From: Pseudobdellovibrionaceae bacterium
Lineage (GTDB): Bacteria; Bdellovibrionota; Bdellovibrionia; Bdellovibrionales; Bdellovibrionaceae
DNA: 7,992 nucleotides
Assembly: GCA_014376325.1 (NCBI GenBank)
Contig: JACMRP010000026.1
Span: 1 to 7,992 of the forward strand
Reading direction: 5' to 3'
This document shows positions 1 through 5,682 of this stretch, one piece after another; position 1 is the stretch's first letter, and every line of letters starts with the position of its first letter. The notes below the pieces were generated by a model that was not told the DNA's origin, ran no database searches, and worked only from the letters and a program-made list of their open reading frames with translations. Made by a program: the position numbers and the translations under genes.

Positions 1-541
1 AATGAAACAACATCGAAAATAACAAATGCAATTTTTCGGTCAAGGGTTTCGAAAAGTTCAAACCGAAGTGATAAACTAGATGTGTCCCGGTTTTATTTTC
101 AAAGTGAGTGATCGCATCGTTGATCGCGAAAAGTTCTTTCAGGTCCACGCCCCAAGGTTTTTGCGCATTCGTGATGATCTCGTCCAGAGAGTTCTCGAGT
201 GCCTTCATCGCGTGGGGATCACACTTCGGCGCGTGCTCCTTCAAAGAATTCACACGGGCAGTGGAGCGTTGGTACAATTCGTAATGGGGATCGAGCGCAC
301 GCCAAGCTTCAGTGCAGTAATTGAAATTAAGCTCGGGGCTCATCAAGGGACTTCTTAAGTAATCATTCAATTTAATTAAAGATAGACCCACCAAGGCATC
401 CGCTCGGTACTTAAACGGTGTCGTCTTGGTCCATTTGGTATTCTGTGTTGGATTTTTCCAATATTCGAGAGAAACCGGCTTCGCGACCGGGCCTTTTTCA
501 ACAATAACTTCGTAACCCAACTGAATTTTTTCTTGTTTCAT
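1..541 (-). CDS. Hypothetical protein, N-terminal 180 residues (gene runs off the left edge)
   Basis: An uninterrupted minus-strand frame begins at an ATG at 541-539 and stays open to the window edge, giving 180 codons with no stop. The start is supported by GGAGAG at 550-545 just upstream. The protein begins MKQEKIQLGYEVIVEKGP and is polar and charged, with no signal peptide and no membrane span. Two cysteines lie near residues 75 and 106 (in FNYCTEAW and APKCDPH), and the middle (about residues 90-150) reads as mostly helical. I do not recognise the family and assign no function; the C-terminus is outside the window. It is divergent from the TatD operon with about 97 bp between start codons. 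Coding is inferred from the long open frame, the start with its ribosome binding site, and the ordinary amino-acid composition; a 92-codon frame on the other strand (80-358) is its shadow. Confidence 0.8.
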   Translation of the reverse strand, partial: MKQEKIQLGYEVIVEKGPVAKPVSLEYWKNPTQNTKWTKTTPFKYRADALVGLSLIKLNDYLRSPLMSPELNFNYCTEAWRALDPHYELYQRSTARVNSLKEHAPKCDPHAMKALENSLDEIITNAQKPWGVDLKELFAINDAITHFENKTGTHLVYHFGLNFSKPLTEKLHLLFSMLFH

Positions 542-638
542 TTTCTCTCCGTAGAAAATAAATAAATTTCGCTATACCTCATCTTATCGGCAACATTATG
601 GATTGTGAGAGTCGTGAATTTGTCTTATCGTGTTTTCC

Positions 639-1439
639 ATGACGAACAGCCAGTGGATCGATGCTCATTGCCATTTAGCGGACCAACGTTTAGAAACTCA
701 CGTCGATCAGTTCATCACCGAAGCTGAAAAATTGGGCGTAGGTTTTTTCATGCAAGGGGGCGTTGGTCCAGAAGACTGGCAAAGCCAGATGGACCTGGCC
801 GTTAGATTCCCGGGAAAGATTGGATTGTGCTTTGGGCTGCATCCTTACTGGGTCGCCGATCACGATGAGGATCTCTGCGAAATCGCCCTCGATTCACTCG
901 CACCGATTCTGCCGAAAGCGCTCGGGATCGGAGAAATGGGCCTGGATTTCCGTCCCAATATCATGAAGGACTCCCGCGAACGACAGATTGAGGTATTCGA
1001 AAACCAACTAGAGCTTGCCGAAGCCATTCAAAAACCCATGGTTTTGCATTTAGTCCAAGCGCATGAGCAAGCGATCCGGATCATGGACGTCTGGGGAGTT
1101 CCGGCGGCGAAAGGCCTCGTGCATTCGTTTAACAGTAACTGGGGTAAGGCCGAGGACTTTTTGAACCGCGGGCTTTACTTGTCCTTGGGTGGGCCGGTTG
1201 TTTGGCCGCAGAACGAAAAGCTGCATCAGGTCGTGAAGCTCATGCCCCTGGAATATTTACTGCTAGAAAGTGATTCTCCAGATCAGCCACCGCCGCGCTT
1301 CAAACAAAGCTTGAACCAGCCGGCCTCAGTGTGGGATGTTGCAGCCAAAATCGGGGAGCTCCGGGAAATGCCCACCAACGATGTTCTGGATTTAGCCACG
1401 CAAAATTTCAAAAGGTTGTTTCGATATGATAGAAAATAA
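639..1439 (+). CDS. TatD-family metal-dependent hydrolase
   Basis: Predicted 266-residue TIM-barrel metallohydrolase of the TatD family, whose characterised members are cytoplasmic metal-dependent deoxyribonucleases (3'-5' exonuclease activity in E. coli TatD). Length matches the family (about 260). The metal ligand set is visible: His10 and His12 in DAHCHL, Glu99 in GEMGLDF, His137 in VLHLVQAH, His162 in LVHSFN and Asp212 in LLESDSPD; GLHPY at residues 67-71 is also typical. I chose the ATG at 639, which puts the HxH motif at the usual distance from the N-terminus. An in-frame GTG at 630 would add three residues, and neither start has a clear ribosome binding site; a stop at 615-617 rules out anything longer. 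The gene overlaps the next one by 14 bp and likely opens a four-gene operon. Family assignment is firm; the physiological substrate (DNA, a peptide or something else) is not shown, and TatD paralogues are common. Confidence 0.9.
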   Translation: MTNSQWIDAHCHLADQRLETHVDQFITEAEKLGVGFFMQGGVGPEDWQSQMDLAVRFPGKIGLCFGLHPYWVADHDEDLCEIALDSLAPILPKALGIGEMGLDFRPNIMKDSRERQIEVFENQLELAEAIQKPMVLHLVQAHEQAIRIMDVWGVPAAKGLVHSFNSNWGKAEDFLNRGLYLSLGGPVVWPQNEKLHQVVKLMPLEYLLLESDSPDQPPPRFKQSLNQPASVWDVAAKIGELREMPTNDVLDLATQNFKRLFRYDRK

Positions 1440-2325
1440 TCAGACTGCAGACTTAAACCAACCGCTTCAGCCACCAGAAACCAAGTACGTTCTTCATCGG
1501 CGTTTCGATCGCATGGGGCGATTAGTTGGCGACGGCGCGATGGCTAAATTGCTATCGAGCCACGTGATGATCATCGGTGTTGGTGGAGTTGGTTCCTGGG
1601 CCGCAGAATCTTTAGCTAGATCCGGCGTCGGTAAAATTACGTTGGTCGATTTTGATGAAGTCTGCATAACAAATGCGAACCGCCAACTGCACGCGATCCA
1701 AGGTATGGTCGGTAAAAAGAAGGCCGAAGTTATGGGTGAGCGCCTTCGTAAAATAAATCCACAGATGAAAGTCGAAGTGATTTCTGCATTCTACAATGCC
1801 GAAAATTCGGAGATGATTTTGTCGAACACCGCAGATTTCGTTATCGACGCGATCGATAACCTGACCGCGAAGTCTCACTTGCTGGATACGTGCTTAAAAC
1901 GCGGCATCCGTGTTATTACGAGCACCGGAGCGGCGGCACGTTTAGATCCTGCGCAAATCAAAATGGCAGACCTGGCGGATACTTACGGTGACCCTATGGC
2001 TCAGCAACTTCGCAAAATCTTGCGCCAAAAGTATGACTGGCCTTCGAAGGGACCCTTCGGCGTTCAAGCCGTTTTTTCTGATGAAGAGCCGATCCAGCCG
2101 ATCGAGCTTCATTACGACAATGGCGAAGGATTCAAATGTGTATGTCCACAGAATCAAAACAACCTTCACAGTTGCGATCACCGTAACGTGATCTGGGGAA
2201 CCGCTAGTTTTGTCACGGGAGCGTTCGGGTTGCACATTGCTTCCTGGATCGTACGCCAAGTTCTCGCAACCGTCACAAAGACGGAAGCTCCGCAGGTTGC
2301 GGAAACTGCTGCGGTAGTGCAATAA
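1426..2325 (+). CDS. tcdA: tRNA threonylcarbamoyladenosine dehydratase (TcdA/CsdL type E1-like enzyme)
   Basis: E1/ThiF-like adenylating enzyme of 299 residues. Known TcdA uses ATP to cyclise the t6A at position 37 of ANN-decoding tRNAs to ct6A. The N-terminal RFDRMGRLVG matches the family opening. The Rossmann ATP loop GVGGVGSWAAESLARSG is at 51-67, VDFDEV at 74-79, TNANRQLHA at 82-90, the lysine-rich GKKKAEVM at 96-103, and VIDAIDN at 139-145. TSTGAAARLDP (165-175) and the later DLADTYGDP are the signature separating TcdA from MoeB and ThiF. The C-terminal part has Cys238-x-Cys240, Cys250 and RNVIWGTASFVTGAFG (253-268). Cys250 lies near where E. coli TcdA carries the cysteine linked to the CsdA/CsdE sulfur relay, but no CsdA or CsdE gene is adjacent. 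The ATG at 1426 has AAAGG at 1411-1415, inside the tatD-like gene. The final 15 residues are Ala/Val/Thr-rich and probably disordered. Assignment is strong; activity is inferred. Confidence 0.9.
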   Translation: MIENNQTADLNQPLQPPETKYVLHRRFDRMGRLVGDGAMAKLLSSHVMIIGVGGVGSWAAESLARSGVGKITLVDFDEVCITNANRQLHAIQGMVGKKKAEVMGERLRKINPQMKVEVISAFYNAENSEMILSNTADFVIDAIDNLTAKSHLLDTCLKRGIRVITSTGAAARLDPAQIKMADLADTYGDPMAQQLRKILRQKYDWPSKGPFGVQAVFSDEEPIQPIELHYDNGEGFKCVCPQNQNNLHSCDHRNVIWGTASFVTGAFGLHIASWIVRQVLATVTKTEAPQVAETAAVVQ

Positions 2326-2435
2326 TGGCAATGATAATTTTTTTCGGTGGTACTGGGATCGTGATTTTGTTTGGAATCGGAACAATTTTGTTCGGAGTCC
2401 GACACCACTACCTGGAGTTTAAAAAAAAGAAATAG
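2325..2435 (+). CDS. Small single-span membrane protein, 36 residues
   Basis: A short frame starts at the ATG whose A is the last base of the tcdA stop (TAATG at 2323-2327) and ends with TAG at 2433-2435, 9 bp before the methyltransferase start. The peptide is one hydrophobic stretch (residues 3-25, rich in Ile, Phe, Leu and Gly) followed by RHHYLEF and four lysines. This is the layout of a bitopic inner-membrane microprotein whose basic C-terminus should stay in the cytoplasm. It has no good ribosome binding site of its own, so expression would depend on termination-reinitiation from tcdA. The frame fills the gap between its neighbours almost exactly, which favours a real gene over chance. 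I know of no family for it. A plausible role is anchoring or regulating a neighbouring product, but that is speculation. It could still be a non-coding spacer. Confidence 0.6.
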   Translation: MAMIIFFGGTGIVILFGIGTILFGVRHHYLEFKKKK

Positions 2436-2444
2436 GGTGAACGT

Positions 2445-3536
2445 ATGAATCTTTTAAAAGAACTAAATTCGCGCTGGGCTCTCGGCAAAGCGCTCGTCCG
2501 AAGCACCGTTTTTACCGGTGAAAAACTGGCGCTCCCGATCATCGAAAAACTCGCGACAGGCGAAAATACCGGCAAAAACCCCCTCGAAAATCCCGTGCTG
2601 TTTAAAAAAGCGCTTGAAGAAATGTTTCAGCTGCTTAAAAAAGACAACCAAAACATCGTGGACGGAATTTACCCCTCGGAAGTGCTCAAATCCGAAAGCA
2701 TGATGGAACACTTCTTACGGGTTCCAAAAATCATCATGGATGGTTATTTTATTTCTCGACGGCGGAAGTCAAAAAATCACAATGATTTCAGTGCAGAAGC
2801 AAAAAGTTATTTCTCGGAGGTTCCGGAATATTTCCAGCGCAACTTCCACTTTCAAAGTGACGGGTACTTAACTAAGAAATCAGCGGAGCTTTACGAGCAC
2901 CAAGTTGAAATTTTATTTTCGGGAGCCGCGGATGCCATGCGCAGACTTGTCATCCCCATGCTAAAAGCAAAATATCCGGGCGACGGCGAAGGGCTTCGTT
3001 TTCTGGAAGTCGCGGCTGGCACGGGGCGGCTGACAAAGTTTATGGCGCTCGCGTTTCCGAAAGCAAAAATAATCGCGACGGATGTTAGCTCGCCGTACCT
3101 GCAGAAAGCTCGCGAAAATCTAAAAAACTTTTCACGTGTCGATTTTCTGCAAGCGATGGCCGAAGACGTCCCGTTTCCTGAAGAAAGTTTTGACGTTGTT
3201 TATTCCTGTTTCTTGTTTCACGAGCTGCCGCTAGATGTGCGCAAACGGGTGATCGCCGAAAGTTTCCGTCTGCTAAAACCGGGTGGGCAATTCGGCATGG
3301 TCGATTCGATTCAGACGAAGGATGCGGAACATTACAAATGGGCGCTGGATCAGTTTCCGGTGGATTTTCACGAGCCGTTTTACAAAAACTACGTCAGTCA
3401 GGACATGGGCGAATTGTTGACCGCCGCAAAGTTCGAAGACCTGAAGAAAGAGCGTGGGTTTTTCTCGAAAGCGATGTTGGCGCAAAAGCCCGCGACCGAT
3501 CTCAAGCAGCGACCTAAAGCCGCAAAGAAGAGATAG
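2445..3536 (+). CDS. Class I SAM-dependent methyltransferase with N-terminal extension
   Basis: Predicted methyltransferase of 363 residues with a Methyltransf_11/25-type Rossmann core at about 185-345. SAM motif I is LEVAAGTGR (188-195 region), the acidic end of strand 2 is TDVSSPYL with Asp213, motif II is AEDVPFPEESFDVV (239-252), and the post-core motif is LLKPGGQF (276-283). The first 180 residues are an additional, largely helical and lysine-rich region ending in NFHFQSDGYLTKKSAELYEHQVEILF; from memory this segment recurs in a group of bacterial methyltransferases of unknown substrate. There is no membrane span, and the C-terminus is a basic tail (RPKAAKKR). The start is supported by AGGGTGA at 2434-2440, which overlaps the stop of the small membrane protein. 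The substrate cannot be read from the sequence: quinone, lipid or small-molecule methylation are all possible. Last gene of the likely operon; no intrinsic terminator directly follows it. Confidence 0.85.
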   Translation: MNLLKELNSRWALGKALVRSTVFTGEKLALPIIEKLATGENTGKNPLENPVLFKKALEEMFQLLKKDNQNIVDGIYPSEVLKSESMMEHFLRVPKIIMDGYFISRRRKSKNHNDFSAEAKSYFSEVPEYFQRNFHFQSDGYLTKKSAELYEHQVEILFSGAADAMRRLVIPMLKAKYPGDGEGLRFLEVAAGTGRLTKFMALAFPKAKIIATDVSSPYLQKARENLKNFSRVDFLQAMAEDVPFPEESFDVVYSCFLFHELPLDVRKRVIAESFRLLKPGGQFGMVDSIQTKDAEHYKWALDQFPVDFHEPFYKNYVSQDMGELLTAAKFEDLKKERGFFSKAMLAQKPATDLKQRPKAAKKR

Positions 3537-3580
3537 AAAAAGCCATTCAAACTTGTTGTCTTTAAGCCCTGTTCTGGTAT

Positions 3581-3604
3581 CACTGGTTTTTCAAAAAACC
3601 AGTG
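3581..3604. repeat. 24-bp inverted repeat abutting the ribosome binding site of the next gene
   Basis: The arms CACTGGTTTTT (3581-3591) and AAAAACCAGTG (3594-3604) are perfect reverse complements separated by 2 bases. The right arm ends at the first G of the GGGG Shine-Dalgarno tract (3604-3607) of the deoxyhypusine-synthase-like gene. It is not followed by a T-run on either strand, so it is a poor terminator. It could be a dimeric repressor operator or an mRNA hairpin next to the ribosome binding site. Confidence 0.6.
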
Positions 3605-3607
3605 GGG
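3604..3607 (+). promoter_or_regulatory. Shine-Dalgarno tract deciding the ATG 3617 start
   Basis: GGGG lies 9 bases before the ATG at 3617. The alternative in-frame GTG at 3602 would have its own codon inside the inverted repeat and no ribosome binding site, so the ATG is preferred. Confidence 0.5.
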
Positions 3608-3616
3608 TATTTTAGC

Positions 3617-4597
3617 ATGAGCACAAGCGGCGGCATTACACAGTTTATCGATCATCATTATCGTCACTTCAACGCGGCGGCGCTGAAAGATGCGGCAGTC
3701 GGTTATAAAAAGCATATCGAAAACAAAGGCCAGATGCTCGTGACACTCGCGGGGGCGATGTCGACTGCAGAACTGGGTTTGTCGCTTGCAGAAATGATCC
3801 GTCAGGGCAAAGTTCACGCGATCTCGTGCACCGGCGCAAATCTCGAAGAAGATGTGTTTAACTTAGTCGCCCATGATCACTACGTGCGCATCCCGAACTA
3901 CCGTGATTTGACTCCGCAAGATGAACAAGCACTGCTCGAGCGCCATCTGAATCGCGTCACCGACACTTGTATCCCAGAAGAAGAAGCCATTCGTCGAATC
4001 GAAAAAGTAGTGTTGGAATATTGGCAGGACGCCGACAAAAAAGGCGAAGCTTATTTTCCGCATGAATTCATGTACAAGATTTTGCTCTCAGGAAAGCTAG
4101 AGCAGTTTTACCAAATTGATCCGAAAAATTCTTGGTTGTTGGCCGCGGCGGAAAAAAATCTTCCGATGGTCGTTCCGGGTTGGGAAGACTCCACTCTCGG
4201 AAATATTTTTGCCAGCCACTGCATTAAGGGCGACGTAAAAAACGTTCATACCGTGCGTGGCGGTATCGAATACATGAAGACGTGGGCGGAGTGGTACATG
4301 AGTGCTTCGCGCAAAAATCCGGTTGGCTTCTTTCAAATTGGTGGTGGAATCGCCGGCGATTTCCCGATCTGCGTAGTGCCGATGTTGGAACAAGATCTCG
4401 GCAACGAAGACGTACCACTGTGGAGCTACTTCGCGCAAATTTCAGATTCGACAACCTCTTACGGCTCTTATTCTGGCGCGATTCCGAACGAAAAAATCAC
4501 TTGGGGCAAGCTTGCTCCAAATACACCAAGTTACATCGTTGAAAGCGACGCCACGATTTGCGCACCGCTTATATTTGGCTATGTCCTGGGATGGTAA
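3617..4597 (+). CDS. Deoxyhypusine synthase family protein
   Basis: Protein of 326 residues that aligns by eye with deoxyhypusine synthase, the NAD-dependent enzyme that moves the aminobutyl group of spermidine to a lysine of eIF5A. Conserved features: LAGAMSTAELG (44-54), SCTGANLEED (70-79, the human TTAGGVEED region), EDSTLGNIF (190-198), the GGG turn at 242-244, and PNEKITWGKL (290-299). This last block holds Trp296 and Lys298, matching human Trp327 and the covalent Lys329, and Glu292 matches Glu323. Polyamine-contacting human Asp243 and Asp316 correspond to Asn and Tyr here, and the HHIANAN segment with His288 is replaced by GDFPICVV. Bacteria have no eIF5A, so a role in polyamine or other NAD-dependent aminoalkyl transfer is more likely. 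Cytoplasmic, no signal. Transcribed alone or as read-through from the methyltransferase 80 bp upstream. Family is firm; substrate unknown. Confidence 0.85.
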   Translation: MSTSGGITQFIDHHYRHFNAAALKDAAVGYKKHIENKGQMLVTLAGAMSTAELGLSLAEMIRQGKVHAISCTGANLEEDVFNLVAHDHYVRIPNYRDLTPQDEQALLERHLNRVTDTCIPEEEAIRRIEKVVLEYWQDADKKGEAYFPHEFMYKILLSGKLEQFYQIDPKNSWLLAAAEKNLPMVVPGWEDSTLGNIFASHCIKGDVKNVHTVRGGIEYMKTWAEWYMSASRKNPVGFFQIGGGIAGDFPICVVPMLEQDLGNEDVPLWSYFAQISDSTTSYGSYSGAIPNEKITWGKLAPNTPSYIVESDATICAPLIFGYVLGW

Positions 4598-4613
4598 CAA
4601 CATTCCGCTCAGG

Positions 4614-4631
4614 AATTTAAGATCTTAAATT
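4614..4631. repeat. 18-bp perfect palindrome
   Basis: AATTTAAGATCTTAAATT reads identically on both strands and starts 16 bp after the stop of the deoxyhypusine-synthase-like gene. A loop-free AT-rich palindrome is a weak RNA hairpin, so a protein-binding site for a symmetric dimer is the more natural reading. No second copy was seen in the window. Confidence 0.5.
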
Positions 4632-4660
4632 GCTGTAGTCGAACCAGATTGGAAATGACT

Positions 4661-4686
4661 GAGCCTCGGAGTGTTCCGGGGCTTTG
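4661..4686 (+). terminator. Terminator-like hairpin after the deoxyhypusine-synthase-like gene
   Basis: AGCCTCGGA (4662-4670) pairs with TCCGGGGCT (4675-4683) through nine positions, one a G-U wobble, around a 4-base loop. G4661 can extend it by pairing with T4684. The T-rich tail is short (only TTT before a G at 4686), so it would be a weak intrinsic terminator or a stable 3' end. Confidence 0.4.
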
Positions 4687-4786
4687 TCGCATTAACTCGG
4701 TTGGATTTTTTACAAATCACTGTTTTCGAGGGTCCCTTTTATAGATTCTTCGAATAGGTTCCCGGCTCTAGCGAGATTTTTTTATC

Positions 4787-4791
4787 GGGGG
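4787..4791 (+). promoter_or_regulatory. Shine-Dalgarno tract deciding the GTG 4796 start
   Basis: GGGGG sits 4 bases before the GTG at 4796. An ATG at 4792-4794 in another frame directly touches the G-tract, so spacing is impossible for it; it would also give only 38 codons. The GTG frame immediately yields a complete lipoprotein signal, which settles the choice. Confidence 0.55.
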
Positions 4792-4795
4792 ATGA

Positions 4796-5653
4796 GTGAA
4801 AGTTTCTTTGCGCCTTCTAACTTTATTCAGTTTGTGTTCTTTGATTGCGTGCAACCAAAACTCTGGCGAAACGTGGAATCAGGAAACCGCTTCCGTCAGT
4901 CGAGTCATTAATGGTAGCCCGGTGTCTCGTGATACCTACGAATCAAAAAGTGTTGTGTTGATAGAACTGATGGATGCGAGAGGTTTGCTCTTAGCATTTT
5001 GTACCGGTACGATCGTATCACCAAAGTTCGTCTTAACGGCGGGCCACTGTTTCGATACGAATTTGATTGCAGGCGTGGCTAGATCCAACATTGTTTTCGA
5101 TACGGTTTACGATTTTCGCCGCCTTAAAACTAGCACCGTAAAAAACAGTGTCCGTGGCGGCAACGCGATGAAACACCCCGAATACAATAAAGAAGGACAG
5201 TGGGATCACGACGCGGCCCTGTTACCAATTAAGGGTGCAATTCCGGCTGGCTTCGGACCGGTGGTCCTCGACGACAATAAATACGCAAACTACGAAGGCC
5301 AACGTGTCACCATTTACGGTTTCGGGCGTTCTCAGAATTATACAGGTGTGATCGGTGAAGATTTCTACCAGTATATAGGAACTCTTCGTCGTGGCACCTT
5401 GACGGTCGACAATTTATACAACCAATACCAAGATCGCTACTACACGGTTGCGGGATCTAGCCAGCAGCTTTGCCAAGGTGACTCGGGTGGTCCTCAATTT
5501 TTAACTTCCAAGAACGGTTCGGTAAAGCAAGTTGGTATTAACTCGGCCGTCGAAGGACCGAAACTTCCGAACGGAATTGGAAGCTGCTACGGACCCGCTC
5601 ACGCGACCAAAGTGGCTTTCATGTACGACTGGATTCAAAAACAAATTAAATAA
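4796..5653 (+). CDS. Trypsin-fold (S1 family) serine protease, predicted lipoprotein
   Basis: Secreted endopeptidase of 285 residues. The N-terminus MKVSLRLLTLFSLCSLIAC is a lipoprotein signal with lipobox LIAC and lipidated Cys19; Asn at +2 would favour the outer membrane by the enterobacterial sorting rule. The catalytic triad is complete: His84 in TAGHC, Asp139 in DHDAALL and Ser230 in GDSGGP. Cys69/Cys85 match the conserved disulfide next to the histidine, and Cys226/Cys264 match the one at the S1 pocket. RVING (36-40) looks like the zymogen cleavage site, with Val37 as the new N-terminus and Asp229 its partner. The position equivalent to trypsin Asp189 is Gln224, and 216 appears to be Val252, so Arg/Lys specificity is unlikely and an elastase-like preference for small residues is plausible. 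The start is GTG. The next gene follows after 29 bp and is probably cotranscribed. Fold and triad are firm; target unknown. Confidence 0.92.
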   Translation: MKVSLRLLTLFSLCSLIACNQNSGETWNQETASVSRVINGSPVSRDTYESKSVVLIELMDARGLLLAFCTGTIVSPKFVLTAGHCFDTNLIAGVARSNIVFDTVYDFRRLKTSTVKNSVRGGNAMKHPEYNKEGQWDHDAALLPIKGAIPAGFGPVVLDDNKYANYEGQRVTIYGFGRSQNYTGVIGEDFYQYIGTLRRGTLTVDNLYNQYQDRYYTVAGSSQQLCQGDSGGPQFLTSKNGSVKQVGINSAVEGPKLPNGIGSCYGPAHATKVAFMYDWIQKQIK

Positions 5654-5682
5654 TCATTATTCAACCGGGTAAAGGAAACTGT

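Noticed and set aside
80..358. Plus-strand 92-codon frame
   Set aside because: It lies wholly inside the open minus-strand gene, has no good ribosome binding site and an unusual Arg/Val/Leu-heavy composition; it is a shadow.
1942..2385. Minus-strand 147-codon frame over tcdA and the small membrane gene
   Set aside because: Antisense to a well-conserved enzyme, with an implausible Ser/Arg/His-rich protein.
3553..3580. Possible sigma-70 promoter TTGTTG...TGGTAT before the DHS-like gene
   Set aside because: The -10 matches consensus at only three of six positions and spacing is 16; not strong enough to list.
3581..3604. Reading the inverted repeat as a terminator for the methyltransferase
   Set aside because: No T-run follows the stem on either strand; the stem is instead followed by GGG and the next start codon.
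3602..3616. Upstream GTG start for the DHS-like gene
   Set aside because: The codon lies in the inverted repeat arm with no ribosome binding site, while the ATG at 3617 has GGGG 9 bases ahead.
3398..3817. Minus-strand 139-codon frame spanning the methyltransferase end and the DHS-like start
   Set aside because: Antisense to two recognised genes and across their regulatory gap; no recognisable domain.
4097..4542. Several overlapping frames on both strands inside the DHS-like gene
   Set aside because: All are shadows of a frame that encodes a conserved enzyme from end to end.
3617..4597. True hypusine pathway on eIF5A
   Set aside because: Bacteria lack eIF5A and several polyamine-contacting positions are altered; only the family name is supported.
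4709..4745. Possible promoter with TTTACA and TATAGA before the serine protease
   Set aside because: Each box looks reasonable alone, but the 25-base gap between them is too long for a standard promoter.
4792..4908. ATG-initiated 38-codon frame at the start of the serine protease
   Set aside because: The G-tract touches the ATG with no spacing, and the peptide shows no plausible features, whereas the GTG frame gives a lipoprotein signal.
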